DNA of 64,000 bases from Candidatus Nitrosopumilus sp. (GCA_013215285.1 JABSRD010000001.1:186001-250000), one strand, 5' to 3'; shown: positions 9,548-18,602, numbered from the stretch's first letter. Translations and numbers: made by a program. The notes: generated by a model not told the origin, from the sequence alone.

Positions 9548-10732
9548 ATCATCTTTGAAAGTGCTTTTGATCATTTCAGATGATACTGTGAGTTTGTATT
9601 TTTTTGTCCTTCCATGAATTCCTTGGTGAATGAGTCTTCCAGTAATAATTCCAGATAATTCAATGTCACTCAAGATTTGTGTAATTCTTCTTTGAGTGAG
9701 CTCATCTCGTCCAACTGCTTTACAGAGGTTTTTGTATGATGAGTAAATTTCACCAGTTGAAGAACCATTTGCTTTCATAATAGCAAGAATTACTAATTTT
9801 TCATGTAATGGATATGATTTAAGAGAGGTTTCTTCTTTATTTTCTTCAATTTTTTGAGTTGCGTCTCTAACATGCTCAATTGTAACTTTGTCTGATTGTT
9901 GCCGTTCTGCAATCTCTCCTGCAACACGAAGCAAATCAATTGCTCTACGAGCATCACCATGTTCTCCTCCTGCTAGTGCTGCACATAGATTTAGGGCTGG
10001 TTCCTCAACAGAATTTTCTATAAAGGCTTCATTGATTCTTTCTTCTAGAATTTTTTTGATTTGTTCTACATTGTAATTTGTAAAGACAATTTCCTCTTCA
10101 CCTAGACTGCTAATTACTCTAGGATCTAGTTTTTCTTTGAATGTTAGATCATTTGAAATTCCTACCAAAGTCAGAGAACCTTGCTTTAATCTCTCATTTG
10201 CTCTAGTGAGTTGATATAAGATATCTTTGCCTGTTTTTGATACTAATTGTGCAAGATAATCAATCTCATCAATTACAAAAATTGCATTAAGTTTTTCTTG
10301 ATCAATTTTATTGAGTAGCCTTTTGAAAACCTCACTAATTGCTAGACCAGTTGTGGGTAATTCTTTCTCATTTAGGCTCAGTTGTCTGCCTAGACTGACT
10401 AATAATCCATAAAGAGTTGTTTCCTCTTTAGAATTAGAATATACAAGTTTAATTGGAAAATTTGATTTTTCTACTCTTTCTTGAATTTTTGAAAGTACTT
10501 TCTTTACAACTAGTGTTTTTCCAGTTCCAGGTTTTCCATATACTAAAAGATTTGATGGTCTAGAATGTTTTAGAATAGGTAAAAGTGATTGTGCAACTAG
10601 TTCTTGTTCTGAATCTCTATGTAAAATGGTATTTGGAATATGAGTAAAATGAAGAATATCTCTATTTTTAATAATGGATTTTCCACTTTCAGCTGCATCA
10701 AGTAATCTATCTATTGGATCTGACATACTCAC
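9524..10732 (-). CDS. Orc1/Cdc6-type replication initiator
   Basis: 402 residues. The AAA+ core (about 20-270) has Walker A YGKPGTGKT, Walker B FVIDEID, sensor 1 LVGISND, and the initiator-type segment following LDPRVISSLGEEEIVF. Residues ~300-395 form the C-terminal winged helix that reads origin DNA. The family binds ORB repeats and loads MCM helicase. The gene is transcribed away from the intergenic region holding three ORB-like sequences, the usual archaeal arrangement of initiator beside origin. Confidence 0.96.
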   Translation of the reverse strand: MSMSDPIDRLLDAAESGKSIIKNRDILHFTHIPNTILHRDSEQELVAQSLLPILKHSRPSNLLVYGKPGTGKTLVVKKVLSKIQERVEKSNFPIKLVYSNSKEETTLYGLLVSLGRQLSLNEKELPTTGLAISEVFKRLLNKIDQEKLNAIFVIDEIDYLAQLVSKTGKDILYQLTRANERLKQGSLTLVGISNDLTFKEKLDPRVISSLGEEEIVFTNYNVEQIKKILEERINEAFIENSVEEPALNLCAALAGGEHGDARRAIDLLRVAGEIAERQQSDKVTIEHVRDATQKIEENKEETSLKSYPLHEKLVILAIMKANGSSTGEIYSSYKNLCKAVGRDELTQRRITQILSDIELSGIITGRLIHQGIHGRTKKYKLTVSSEMIKSTFKDDLTLQDIV

Positions 10733-10876
10733 ACACCTTTGTTTCCTATCAACACTAACATAATCATAACTACATTAAGAGAGTATAGAATAGAATAGTA
10801 GTTGTAATTTAGTTTGTAATTAATTATTTTTAATTAGTTTTAGATTTTCTTTTTAAAAAAAATAAGAAAAAAGATA

Positions 10877-10894
10877 GAGTGGAAATATTGGTGT
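10877..10894 (+). promoter_or_regulatory. ORB-like element 1
   Basis: GAGTGGAAATATTGGTGT matches the other two copies in the GAGTGGAAAT core, then a 3-nt spacer and a G-rich block. It is inverted relative to copies 2 and 3, so the G-rich ends of copies 1 and 2 face each other across an A/T-rich stretch. The G block is weaker (GGTGT) than in copy 3 (GGGGT). Confidence 0.6.
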
Positions 10895-10962
10895 GTGGGT
10901 TGTATCAAAATTAGATGTAAGTTAACATTTTTGTTAAGAAATTTTCTAAAAAGCCTATTTTG

Positions 10963-10984
10963 ACCCTATTATTTCCACTCCAGG
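10963..10984 (-). promoter_or_regulatory. ORB-like element 2
   Basis: The plus strand reads ACCCTATTATTTCCACTCC followed by AGG. Its reverse complement has CCTGGAGTGGAAAT, a 3-nt spacer and AGGGT, which fits the archaeal ORB layout of a GTGGAAA core plus G-string. Presumed Orc1/Cdc6 binding site. Confidence 0.7.
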
Positions 10985-11023
10985 TGTTAAGATGGGTGTT
11001 AACATTGTGAATATCCCAAATTT

Positions 11024-11045
11024 ACCCCTTTATTTCCACTCCAGG
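11024..11045 (-). promoter_or_regulatory. ORB-like element 3
   Basis: The plus strand reads ACCCCTTTATTTCCACTCC followed by AGG. It shares the 14-bp block ATTTCCACTCCAGG with element 2 and has the strongest G-string (GGGGT on the minus strand). It lies 61 bp from element 2 in the same orientation. Presumed Orc1/Cdc6 binding site. Confidence 0.75.
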
Positions 11046-11205
11046 CATAAAAATATCATAATTTAGGGGGTTAATTGAAAATGATTTGTTAATAACAAAA
11101 ACCATACTAGGCGTGTGTCAGGCAGTCAATATTAACAAATCACTTAGTTAACAAACATTCTCGGATCATTTCAACTGTTAACATCTAATCAATTAGATCT
11201 CAAAG

Positions 11206-11595
11206 ATGACTAAAAAACGTATTCGGATAGATATGGAAGACGCAGACGGTGCTCGTTTTGACATCAAAATAGAAGGTAATGTAACAAGAGAAAAGGTTCT
11301 AAAAATATTTGAAATGATGGATTTGATGAATATTGAGGAAGAACAAGAACCAATAAACATGGATTCTGTAGGCTCTAAAATTTGGCATATTGTGGATAAA
11401 TTTTTCCCAATGGGTAAATTTACCTCTACAAATATTCTTGAAAAATATGAAGATGAATATAATGAACCAGTAAAACTTAGTGTAATATCCACATATTTAT
11501 CACGATTTTCTACAAAAGGTAGGGTAGATAGGGTTAGAACAGGTAGAGAATGGACATATCAAACCATTAAGATAGGACAAAAACAACATAACTAA
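11206..11595 (+). CDS. Origin-adjacent winged-helix protein, function unknown
   Basis: 129 residues. The N-terminal ~40 residues make a small beta-rich unit (RIRIDMEDADGARFDIKIEG, then a helix). After an acidic linker, residues 55-125 look like a winged helix (IWHIVDKFFPMGKFTSTNIL, LSVISTYLSRFSTKGRVDRV, then EWTYQ as the wing). The layout resembles that of the 159-aa protein at 61376. Placed directly beside the predicted origin and divergent from orc1/cdc6, it may be a replication or transcription factor. I do not recognise a named family. Confidence 0.65.
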   Translation: MTKKRIRIDMEDADGARFDIKIEGNVTREKVLKIFEMMDLMNIEEEQEPINMDSVGSKIWHIVDKFFPMGKFTSTNILEKYEDEYNEPVKLSVISTYLSRFSTKGRVDRVRTGREWTYQTIKIGQKQHN

Positions 11596-11757
11596 TCAAG
11601 AAATAGTAATTTTTCTTACGATTAATCTATCTTTTCCAAGAATTAACTTAACATATTCCCCTTTTTGAATATCCATAAACTTTCTAAACTGTTTAGGAAT
11701 TGAGATTGTTCCAGCAGAGGTAATTTTTACTAAAACTTCATTCTCTTGTACTGACAC
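11596..11757 (-). CDS. Small AbrB/SpoVT-type DNA-binding protein (too short for the ORF track)
   Basis: 53 residues from a GTG at 11757. The sequence VLVKITSAGTISIPKQFRKF followed by a hydrophobic KLIL strand and RLIVRKI is a complete swapped-hairpin AbrB/MazE-type domain, including the usual S-x-G-T-I/V-x-I-P-K signature. Such proteins dimerise to bind DNA as transition-state regulators or as antitoxins. No toxin partner is visible next to it. No ATG occurs in frame upstream, and the fold begins at about residue 7, so GTG is the likely start. It converges with the origin-side winged-helix gene, abutting its stop codon. Confidence 0.8.
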   Translation of the reverse strand: MSVQENEVLVKITSAGTISIPKQFRKFMDIQKGEYVKLILGKDRLIVRKITIS

Positions 11758-11869
11758 ATAATGATTATAATTTAATAATATTTATAATTTATTAAAATAA
11801 TTAATTTATAATAAATAATGAAATATGAATAATTTTAGGTAAAAACCAATAATTTACTCTGAAAAAATA

Positions 11870-12529
11870 TTAAACTACTGTTGGATTAGGTTGAATACCA
11901 TCAACCTTTGAAATACCTTTTTCGGTAATTGAATAAGTGTATGGTTTAGATTCTGTATTTCTTTGAACAAATCCTTCTTCAAATAACTTCTTCATTAGTC
12001 TAGAAGTATGTTCCCTACTCTTCTTCAATGTGATTTGTATGTCACGTGATGTCATATCTTTGTTTGTGATTAAATGTAACACATGATTTGTTGGACTAGA
12101 ATATCCAATATTGGTAATTTCAGGCGTCAAAACTGTTTTTTCAAGTATAACTTCCGGTTGAATAACTTTATCTACAGCCTCCTTTTCTTGGACTTCATTC
12201 TTTGCTAATTTTTCTAAAAATTGTTTTAATTCCAAGTTAGGATCCTCAACCTTTTGCTCAATACCTTGTATTTCAATGGCATCTAGGCGTATTTTCATAT
12301 CAATTAATTGTCTTTCATAGTACTCCAAACGCTCTGATTGTGATACATCATTCATCTCATTCTTAGATTTAATGAGTGGTCTGAGTTTATAGTAACCATA
12401 TAATCCTACTAAACCTATCGAAAATGCAATAATCACACCTAGAATCACTTCAGGTTCAGGAATTTCTATTAACATCACAGATTTTATGCCTGCATTGTGA
12501 TTTATTGTGATTGACCAACATTTTTTCAC
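11870..12529 (-). CDS. Membrane-anchored winged-helix regulator
   Basis: 219 residues as given. Met-19 (MLIEIPEPEVILG) is the more natural start, since it puts the single transmembrane helix (VILGVIIAFSIGLVGLYGYY) at the N-terminus. A coiled-coil-prone region (~45-130) links it to a C-terminal MarR/ArsR-like winged helix (~140-215), with HVLHLITNKDMTSRDIQI, the recognition-type segment SREHTSRLMKKLFEEGFVQR and a PYTYSIT wing. This suggests DNA binding tied to the membrane. The inducing signal is unknown. Confidence 0.65.
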   Translation of the reverse strand: MKKCWSITINHNAGIKSVMLIEIPEPEVILGVIIAFSIGLVGLYGYYKLRPLIKSKNEMNDVSQSERLEYYERQLIDMKIRLDAIEIQGIEQKVEDPNLELKQFLEKLAKNEVQEKEAVDKVIQPEVILEKTVLTPEITNIGYSSPTNHVLHLITNKDMTSRDIQITLKKSREHTSRLMKKLFEEGFVQRNTESKPYTYSITEKGISKVDGIQPNPTVV

Positions 12530-12602
12530 ACTTTAGATTAACAATCTCACATCTATTATCACAAACTTATCATCTTGAAGAAGAACTATCTAATCACAAT
12601 CA

Positions 12603-12965
12603 TCACATACTACATGCCTGACGTATCAGCCTATCTATCACACTAATCACTTCATCTTCTCTTTCTGGAAAAATATCACTATCATTAATCACACTAATCT
12701 GTTCAGAAAGTTTGGACATCACATCAATATCATCAGGCAAAAGTATGCCTAAACCACGAAAAAGGATGATTGTGTAGTATAATCCAATTAATTTCTCTCT
12801 AGATTGTCCAACTTGTCTGTAATACGCACCTTTTGAAATTGAAAACTTAGACTCTAAAAGATCCTTCTGATTTAAAATAATTTCAATTTGTCGCTCTGTA
12901 AACAATGATTTTTTGATGATTTGTTGAATAATATTGTTAAAATTTGATTTTTCAATCTCTGTCAT
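12603..12965 (-). CDS. Hypothetical all-helical protein with HTH-like segment
   Basis: 120 residues, mostly helical. The segment FTERQIEIILNQKDLLESKF followed by SKGAYYRQVGQSREKLIGLYYTIIL resembles a helix-turn-helix sensing unit without a beta wing. It is divergent from the GGGP synthase gene by 65 bp and follows the membrane-anchored regulator on the same strand, so it could regulate either. No family is recognised. Confidence 0.5.
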   Translation of the reverse strand: MTEIEKSNFNNIIQQIIKKSLFTERQIEIILNQKDLLESKFSISKGAYYRQVGQSREKLIGLYYTIILFRGLGILLPDDIDVMSKLSEQISVINDSDIFPEREDEVISVIDRLIRQACSM

Positions 12966-13030
12966 AGCTATACAAATCTGTATATTGGTATTCCAATTAA
13001 ACTTTAAAGAGTCATCTACAAACCACCTTT

Positions 13031-13783
13031 ATGGCTGGAAATAAAGTTGAATCATTCCTAAAATCTGAATTAAAAAAGAAAAATGCATTGTTGTTTGTGT
13101 TGATTGATTCTGAAGTATCAAATTTAGAGGCGTCAAGTAAGCTAGCTAAAGATGTAGAAAATATTGGAGCTTCTGCAATACTAGTTGGTGGTTCATCTGC
13201 AACTGATCAAATTGAGATGTCTCAGGTGGTTAAAGGCATCAAAAAAGGCATCAAAATCCCAATTATTTTGTTTCCAGGCAATGTAACTGGAGTTGTTCCA
13301 GACGCTGATGCAATCCTGTTTAGCTCTTTAATGAATTCAGAAAATCCATACTTTATCACACAAGCACAAGCACAAGCTGCTCCAAGTGTTCTAAAATTTG
13401 GTCTAGAACCACTCCCGACTGCTTATTTAGTCATAGGCGATGGAACTTCTGCTTGGTTTGTAGGTTCAGCACGTGGAATTCCTTTTGAAAAACCAAAAAT
13501 TGCTGCAGCATATGCCCTTGCAGCTCAATTCTTTGGTATGCGGTTTGTGTATTTAGAAGCAGGTTCTGGCGCTAAAACCAATGTCACTCCTGAAATGGTT
13601 CAAACAGTTAGACATGCATTTAATGGATTTTTGATAGTGGGAGGAGGAATTAGAGATGTAAAAACTGCTCAAAGTTTGGTAAAAGCAGGAGCTGACGCTT
13701 TAGTTATTGGAACGTTTCTTGAAAAAGGTGGAAGCATCAAAAAACTCGAAGAAATAGCAAAAGTAATTCAAAGAAGTAAGTAA
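13031..13783 (+). CDS. Geranylgeranylglyceryl phosphate synthase
   Basis: 250 residues forming a TIM barrel of the GGGPS/PcrB family. Diagnostic pieces are FVLIDSE near the N-terminus, ILVGGSSATDQ, IPIILFPGNVTGVVPDADAI, the FVYLEAGSGA substrate loop, and the phosphate-binding IVGGGIRDVKTA and ADALVIGTFLEKG. The enzyme makes the first ether bond of archaeal membrane lipids from glycerol-1-phosphate and geranylgeranyl diphosphate. It is followed after 12 bp by the DP2 gene in the same direction, so lipid and replication genes probably share a transcript. Confidence 0.95.
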   Translation: MAGNKVESFLKSELKKKNALLFVLIDSEVSNLEASSKLAKDVENIGASAILVGGSSATDQIEMSQVVKGIKKGIKIPIILFPGNVTGVVPDADAILFSSLMNSENPYFITQAQAQAAPSVLKFGLEPLPTAYLVIGDGTSAWFVGSARGIPFEKPKIAAAYALAAQFFGMRFVYLEAGSGAKTNVTPEMVQTVRHAFNGFLIVGGGIRDVKTAQSLVKAGADALVIGTFLEKGGSIKKLEEIAKVIQRSK

Positions 13784-13795
13784 TAGAACTGTATT

Positions 13796-16700
13796 ATGTC
13801 TGAAAATGACGCAATTTCTCGAATTAAGGACATTAAGATGCCTAGTTACTATTTTGATTACTATTCACATCTATCAACTGAATCATATACTATTTTTGAG
13901 AGAGCAGCAGAGGCAAAATCAACTTTAGTAGATTCTTCAGGTATTATTGAACCAAAAATTGCATTTGATTTGGCAGATCGAGTTTCCAAAATGCATGATA
14001 TCGATATTGCAGATCCACTTAGAGAATTACTAAAAGTTCATGGAAAAGAACTTACTGCGCTAATTCTCTCAAAAGAGATTGCTTTAGGAAAACATGCTCT
14101 CCCAGATGCCACTTTAGAAGATAAACTAGATCTTGCAGTTCGTGTAGGGTTGGCAATTGTAACTGAGGGAGTAACTATTGCCCCACTTCAAGGAATTAGT
14201 GCAGTAAAGATAAAGAAAAACAAAGATGGAACAGAATACCTTTCAATTTCTATTGCAGGACCAATGCGTTCAGCAGGAGGAACAGAGTCTGCAGTTACTA
14301 TGCTAATTGCAGACCATGTTAGAAAAGCAGTAGGCTTATCAAAATTTCAAGCAAATTCATTTGATGATGAAACAGGTAGATTTGTTGAAGAACTTCGAAT
14401 CTACGAAAGAGAAGCAAGTAGTTTTCAATTTCATATTTTAGATGAAGATATTATACATGTAATTTCTAATCTTCCAGTAGAATTAGATGGTGTAGATACT
14501 GATCCATACGAGGTTGTAAATCATAAAGGAATGACTCGTATCAAAACTGATAGAGTCAGAGGAGGTGCTTTACGCGTATTAAATGATGGATTAATTGGAA
14601 GATCCAAAAAACTTCTCAAAAGAATTGAATTGTATAATCTGGATGGTTGGGAATGGCTTGGCGAACTAAAAGGAGCAATCCAAACAGGTGACAATCAAGA
14701 AGATGCTGCTGCTAAAAGAATGCGTGAGGTAATTACAGGTAGATCAGTACTATCAATGCCTAACAAATTAGGCGGATTTCGGTTAAGATATGGTAGAGCA
14801 TGTAATACTGGCTTTGCTGCAGTGGGAATTCATCCTGTAGTTGGAGAAATTCTTGATCATACAATAGTAGTTGGAACGCAAGTCAAAATTGATCTTCCAG
14901 GAAAAGGAGCAACAGTTGCCTTTGTTGATTCAATTGATACACCAACAGTCCGTCTGAATAATGGAAATGTTGTAAAAATTAGAGATGTTAAACATGGATT
15001 AGAAATTAAAAATGAAATTGAAAAAATACTTCATCTTGGAGATATTTTAATTACATTTGGAGATTTTCTTGAAAATAATGCTCAACTTATTCCATCTGGA
15101 TATGTAGAGGAATTTTGGGTTGAAGAACTAAAACAAAAAATCCAAAAATATGAGCCTGAAGACAAATTTCTAAACCAATTTTTGAATAAAATACCAACAT
15201 TTGATGATGCCCTAAAATTATCTCTTGATTTCCAAATTCCTCTTCATCCACAATATCTGTATTTTTGGGATATGATTTCTTCTCAAGAACTAAGTAAATT
15301 ATTAGAACCAAATAAAATCAGTGAAAAATCCATTGAATATTCAATTGGAACTAAAAAAATTCTTGAAAAGTTGGGAACTCCTCATAAAATTGATAATGAA
15401 ATTATAATTTTGGAAGAACTAGAAGCAAGAATTTTCTTTAATCTATTATTTAGAATAAAACCAACAATTAGTGATTTATCAGTTCCAAAAATTTTATCAA
15501 AATCATCAGGAATTCAAATTAGAAATAAATTCTCAACATCAATTGGTGTTAGAATTGGAAGACCTGAAAAAGCAGCTCCTAGACAAATGAAACCTCCAAC
15601 ACATACTTTGTTTCCAGTTAGTGACAAAGGAGGACCTACAAGAGATCTTCTTAAAGCATCAAGAAATGAACATTTCTTTACAAATCTATTCAACAGACAT
15701 TGTACTCAATGCAATGAACCTTCTATTAGCATAAAATGTCCAAAATGTGGTATAAAAACAACAATCACTTACAGGTGTTCTAACTGTAGAGATATTCTCA
15801 ATGAACCATTTTGTGAAAAATGTAAACGCAAAGCACCATCTTATTCACATAAAGAATTTCCACTCAAAGCAAGACTGCTTTTGGCTCAAGAAAAAATGCG
15901 TTTACGTGCACAAGAACCATTCAAAGGTGTTAAGGAATTAATCAATCAAAATAAAATTGCTGAACCTCTTGAAAAAGGGCTTGTACGCCAAAACTTTGGT
16001 CTTACAGTCTTTAAAGATGGAACCGTTAGATTGGATGCAACTAATTCCCCATTAACTCACTTCAAACCATTATGGATTGGAACAACAATTGAAAAATTAA
16101 AAGAATTAGGCTATTCTCATGATATTGACGGAAATCCTATTGAAAATTTAGATCAAACCATTGAACTTCGTATGCAAGATGTGATAATTCCTTATGAAAG
16201 TGGGAGATATCTTGTTTCAACTTGTAAATACATTGATACACTAATGGAGAAATTTTATGGTAAATCTTCATTTTATAATGTAAAAAATATTGAAGATCTT
16301 CTTGGCCATTTGATAATTGGACTAGCTCCACACACTTCTGTTGGGATTGTCGGACGAATAATTGGATATACTGAAACTCACGTTTGTTTTGCAACTCCAA
16401 ATTGGCATTCTGCAAAAAGAAGAGATGCAGATGGTGATGCAGATTCAATTATGCTTCTAATGGATAGTCTACTTAATTTCTCAAGGCAATTTCTTTCTGA
16501 TAGAATAGGTGGTTTGATGGATGCACCATTACTTATTCAACCACTTGTTTTACCACATGAATCTCAACCACAAGCACACAATCTTGAAGTTACAAAAATA
16601 CTGCCTTTAGAGTTTTTTGAGTCTACTTTACAACAAGTCAAAGCCTCAGATGTAAAATCAGTAGAAATTGTTGAATCACGAATTGATACTGAAAGACAAT

Positions 16701-17173
16701 TTTATGACTATTTCTTTACACATACAACATCATCACTTGTCACTTCAAAATCTCGTAGTGCATATTCTACACTTGGTTCAATGCTTGACAAATTTGATAT
16801 GCAAGTAAGAAACGCAGAATTAATTGATGCAGTAAATCCATCAGAAATTGTTTCCAATGTAATTTCTACTCATCTTGTACCCGATTTAATGGGAAATCTT
16901 AGAGCATATGCTAGGCAGAGCTTTCGGTGTACTGCATGTGGGAAATCATATCGTCGAATGCCTCTTATTCAAACATGTACTTGTTCTCACAAACTAATTG
17001 CTACGATTACCAGAGGCTCAGTAGAAAAATATCTAAAACTTGCAAAGAGACTTGTTGAGAAATATGATGTTGGTGAATATCAAAAAGGACGAATTCAAGC
17101 ACTTTCTGATGAGATAGAGTTAGTATTTGGTAAAAGTAAAGGAGATCAACAACTTCTTACTGATTATTCCTAA
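13796..17173 (+). CDS. DNA polymerase D large subunit (DP2)
   Basis: 1125 residues, a normal intein-free length. The catalytic region contains RRDADGDADSIMLLMD near residue 880, carrying the acidic residues of the double-psi beta-barrel active site. Zinc sites are visible at HCTQCNEP...CPKCG, CSNC...FCEKCKRK (~640-690) and a C-terminal one at FRCTACGKSY...CTCSHK (~1045-1065). Other conserved stretches are SIAGPMRSAGGTESA and GPTRDLLKASRN. With DP1 it makes PolD, the main replicative polymerase in most non-crenarchaeal archaea. Confidence 0.97.
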   Translation: MSENDAISRIKDIKMPSYYFDYYSHLSTESYTIFERAAEAKSTLVDSSGIIEPKIAFDLADRVSKMHDIDIADPLRELLKVHGKELTALILSKEIALGKHALPDATLEDKLDLAVRVGLAIVTEGVTIAPLQGISAVKIKKNKDGTEYLSISIAGPMRSAGGTESAVTMLIADHVRKAVGLSKFQANSFDDETGRFVEELRIYEREASSFQFHILDEDIIHVISNLPVELDGVDTDPYEVVNHKGMTRIKTDRVRGGALRVLNDGLIGRSKKLLKRIELYNLDGWEWLGELKGAIQTGDNQEDAAAKRMREVITGRSVLSMPNKLGGFRLRYGRACNTGFAAVGIHPVVGEILDHTIVVGTQVKIDLPGKGATVAFVDSIDTPTVRLNNGNVVKIRDVKHGLEIKNEIEKILHLGDILITFGDFLENNAQLIPSGYVEEFWVEELKQKIQKYEPEDKFLNQFLNKIPTFDDALKLSLDFQIPLHPQYLYFWDMISSQELSKLLEPNKISEKSIEYSIGTKKILEKLGTPHKIDNEIIILEELEARIFFNLLFRIKPTISDLSVPKILSKSSGIQIRNKFSTSIGVRIGRPEKAAPRQMKPPTHTLFPVSDKGGPTRDLLKASRNEHFFTNLFNRHCTQCNEPSISIKCPKCGIKTTITYRCSNCRDILNEPFCEKCKRKAPSYSHKEFPLKARLLLAQEKMRLRAQEPFKGVKELINQNKIAEPLEKGLVRQNFGLTVFKDGTVRLDATNSPLTHFKPLWIGTTIEKLKELGYSHDIDGNPIENLDQTIELRMQDVIIPYESGRYLVSTCKYIDTLMEKFYGKSSFYNVKNIEDLLGHLIIGLAPHTSVGIVGRIIGYTETHVCFATPNWHSAKRRDADGDADSIMLLMDSLLNFSRQFLSDRIGGLMDAPLLIQPLVLPHESQPQAHNLEVTKILPLEFFESTLQQVKASDVKSVEIVESRIDTERQFYDYFFTHTTSSLVTSKSRSAYSTLGSMLDKFDMQVRNAELIDAVNPSEIVSNVISTHLVPDLMGNLRAYARQSFRCTACGKSYRRMPLIQTCTCSHKLIATITRGSVEKYLKLAKRLVEKYDVGEYQKGRIQALSDEIELVFGKSKGDQQLLTDYS

Positions 17174-17176
17174 AGA

Positions 17177-18499
17177 TTATCTAAGTTTGACGTATTCGTA
17201 GGCACCTAATTTATTATCAAAACAGAATTTCACTTTTTGATAATCTTTTCTCAAAATTTTAACTTTGGAGAGAATTTTCTTTGGATCCTTCTTTTCAATA
17301 ATTATTTGTTTTATGAAAGATGCAATTTCTTGCATTTCAGATTTTTTCATTCCAAGTCTAGTAATCTCTGAAACTCCCAATCTAATTCCTCCTGGATGGA
17401 AATAGTTTCGTCCAGCTTTGATATCGCCTGGAATAAGTTGTCTATTTACAATAATGTTAGCTTTTTCTAAATCTGATTCAACTTTTCCACCGTCAGAATA
17501 ATCTAAAACATTAACTGCAATCTGATGTGATTGTGTAAATCCTCTACTTTCTCCTAGTACTTTGAAGCCTGCATCACTTAAAGCGTCAGCCAATAATTTT
17601 GCATTTTTTATTACTTGTACAGCATAATCTTTTCCAAATTCTAAAGCTTCTGCAAATGCTACTGCTTTTCCTGCCATGTGATGAATATGATGACTACTTG
17701 TAAGACCTGGAAATGTTGCCTTTTTAATTATCTCTTCATGTTCTTTAGAACCTAAAACAAGTCCACCTTGTGGTCCAAACAATGTTTTGTGAGTACTCAT
17801 AGTCATTGTATCTGCACCTTCCCGTAAAGGATCTTGGAATTTCCCACCACCAATTAATCCTGCAACATGTGCTGCATCATAATTAATATGCATATCATAA
17901 CTTTTTAGAAAATCTGATAATTCCTTGACAGGATGAGGAAATAAAAACAATGAACCACCAAACATTGCCATTTTTGGAAGACGATTAGCTTTTTTCAAAT
18001 CTTTTACTTTTTGCTTTGTTTTATCTACATCAATTGTCATTTCATGAGCATCAAATGGATAGAATTCAATTTCCAATCCATGAACTAAACCTGCAGTTCC
18101 AAAATGCTCTTTTTTACCATGAGAAATATGTCCACCTGCAGGAATAGAAGGTGCTAACATTATATCTCCAGGATTTGTAAAAGCGGAATAAATTACTAAA
18201 TTTGCAACAACTCCAGAAATTGGTCGTACATCAGCAAATTTAGCTTTGAATAATTTTTTAGATAATTTCATACATTCAAGCTCTACATCATCAATGTAGA
18301 CACATCCAGCATACACTCTTTCTCCAGGCCAACCTTCAGCATACCTGTTCCCAAAATCAGAAATTATTGCTTCTCTAACTGCAGGACTAGGAATATTTTC
18401 ACTTGCAATTAATGGAATTGAATTTTCAAACCATTTATGATGTTCTTTTAATTTTGTAAAAATTTTATCATAAGATTCTTTATTTTGTGACTTTGCCAT
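17177..18499 (-). CDS. glyA: Serine hydroxymethyltransferase
   Basis: 440 residues of the fold-type I PLP family. MSTHKTLFGPQGGLVLG holds the PLP-binding lysine. SGVVANLVIYSAF, NRYAEGWPGERVYAGC and YDAAHVAGLIGGGKF are typical SHMT blocks. It interconverts serine and glycine, charging a one-carbon carrier (tetrahydrofolate or tetrahydromethanopterin-type in archaea; sequence cannot tell which). Its stop lies 3 bp from the DP2 stop, and it is divergent from the thermosome gene. Confidence 0.95.
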   Translation of the reverse strand: MAKSQNKESYDKIFTKLKEHHKWFENSIPLIASENIPSPAVREAIISDFGNRYAEGWPGERVYAGCVYIDDVELECMKLSKKLFKAKFADVRPISGVVANLVIYSAFTNPGDIMLAPSIPAGGHISHGKKEHFGTAGLVHGLEIEFYPFDAHEMTIDVDKTKQKVKDLKKANRLPKMAMFGGSLFLFPHPVKELSDFLKSYDMHINYDAAHVAGLIGGGKFQDPLREGADTMTMSTHKTLFGPQGGLVLGSKEHEEIIKKATFPGLTSSHHIHHMAGKAVAFAEALEFGKDYAVQVIKNAKLLADALSDAGFKVLGESRGFTQSHQIAVNVLDYSDGGKVESDLEKANIIVNRQLIPGDIKAGRNYFHPGGIRLGVSEITRLGMKKSEMQEIASFIKQIIIEKKDPKKILSKVKILRKDYQKVKFCFDNKLGAYEYVKLR

Positions 18500-18571
18500 A
18501 TTTCCAAATTTTATTTTACCAATTTAAAAACACCGATACTACATCAAATTTCCACATCTTGATCTGGAAGG

Positions 18572-18578
18572 TATAAAA
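18572..18578 (+). promoter_or_regulatory. TATA box of the thermosome gene
   Basis: TATAAAA preceded by the purine-rich GGAAGG, positioned about 25-31 bp before the ATG at 18603. That spacing predicts transcription starting within a few bases of the ATG, giving a leaderless mRNA. A second in-frame ATG at 18609 is an alternative start. Confidence 0.65.
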
Positions 18579-18602
18579 GGGGAATCCGGAGTTTTTGCAC
18601 TT

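Larger units (their letters stand above)
10733..11205. other. Probable chromosomal replication origin (oriC-like region)
   Basis: A 473-bp gene-free gap between the 5' ends of orc1/cdc6 (minus) and a winged-helix gene (plus). It contains three ORB-like elements, an A/T-rich tract with a short hairpin (TTAACA/TGTTAA at 10922-10937), and four GTTAACA motifs (10921, 10998, 11147, 11177). Initiator adjacency plus inward-facing ORBs is the textbook archaeal origin architecture. Origin activity itself is inferred. Confidence 0.8.

Noticed and set aside
13796-17173. Intein in the DP2 gene
   Set aside because: Length is normal and the active-site region reads continuously without splicing motifs.
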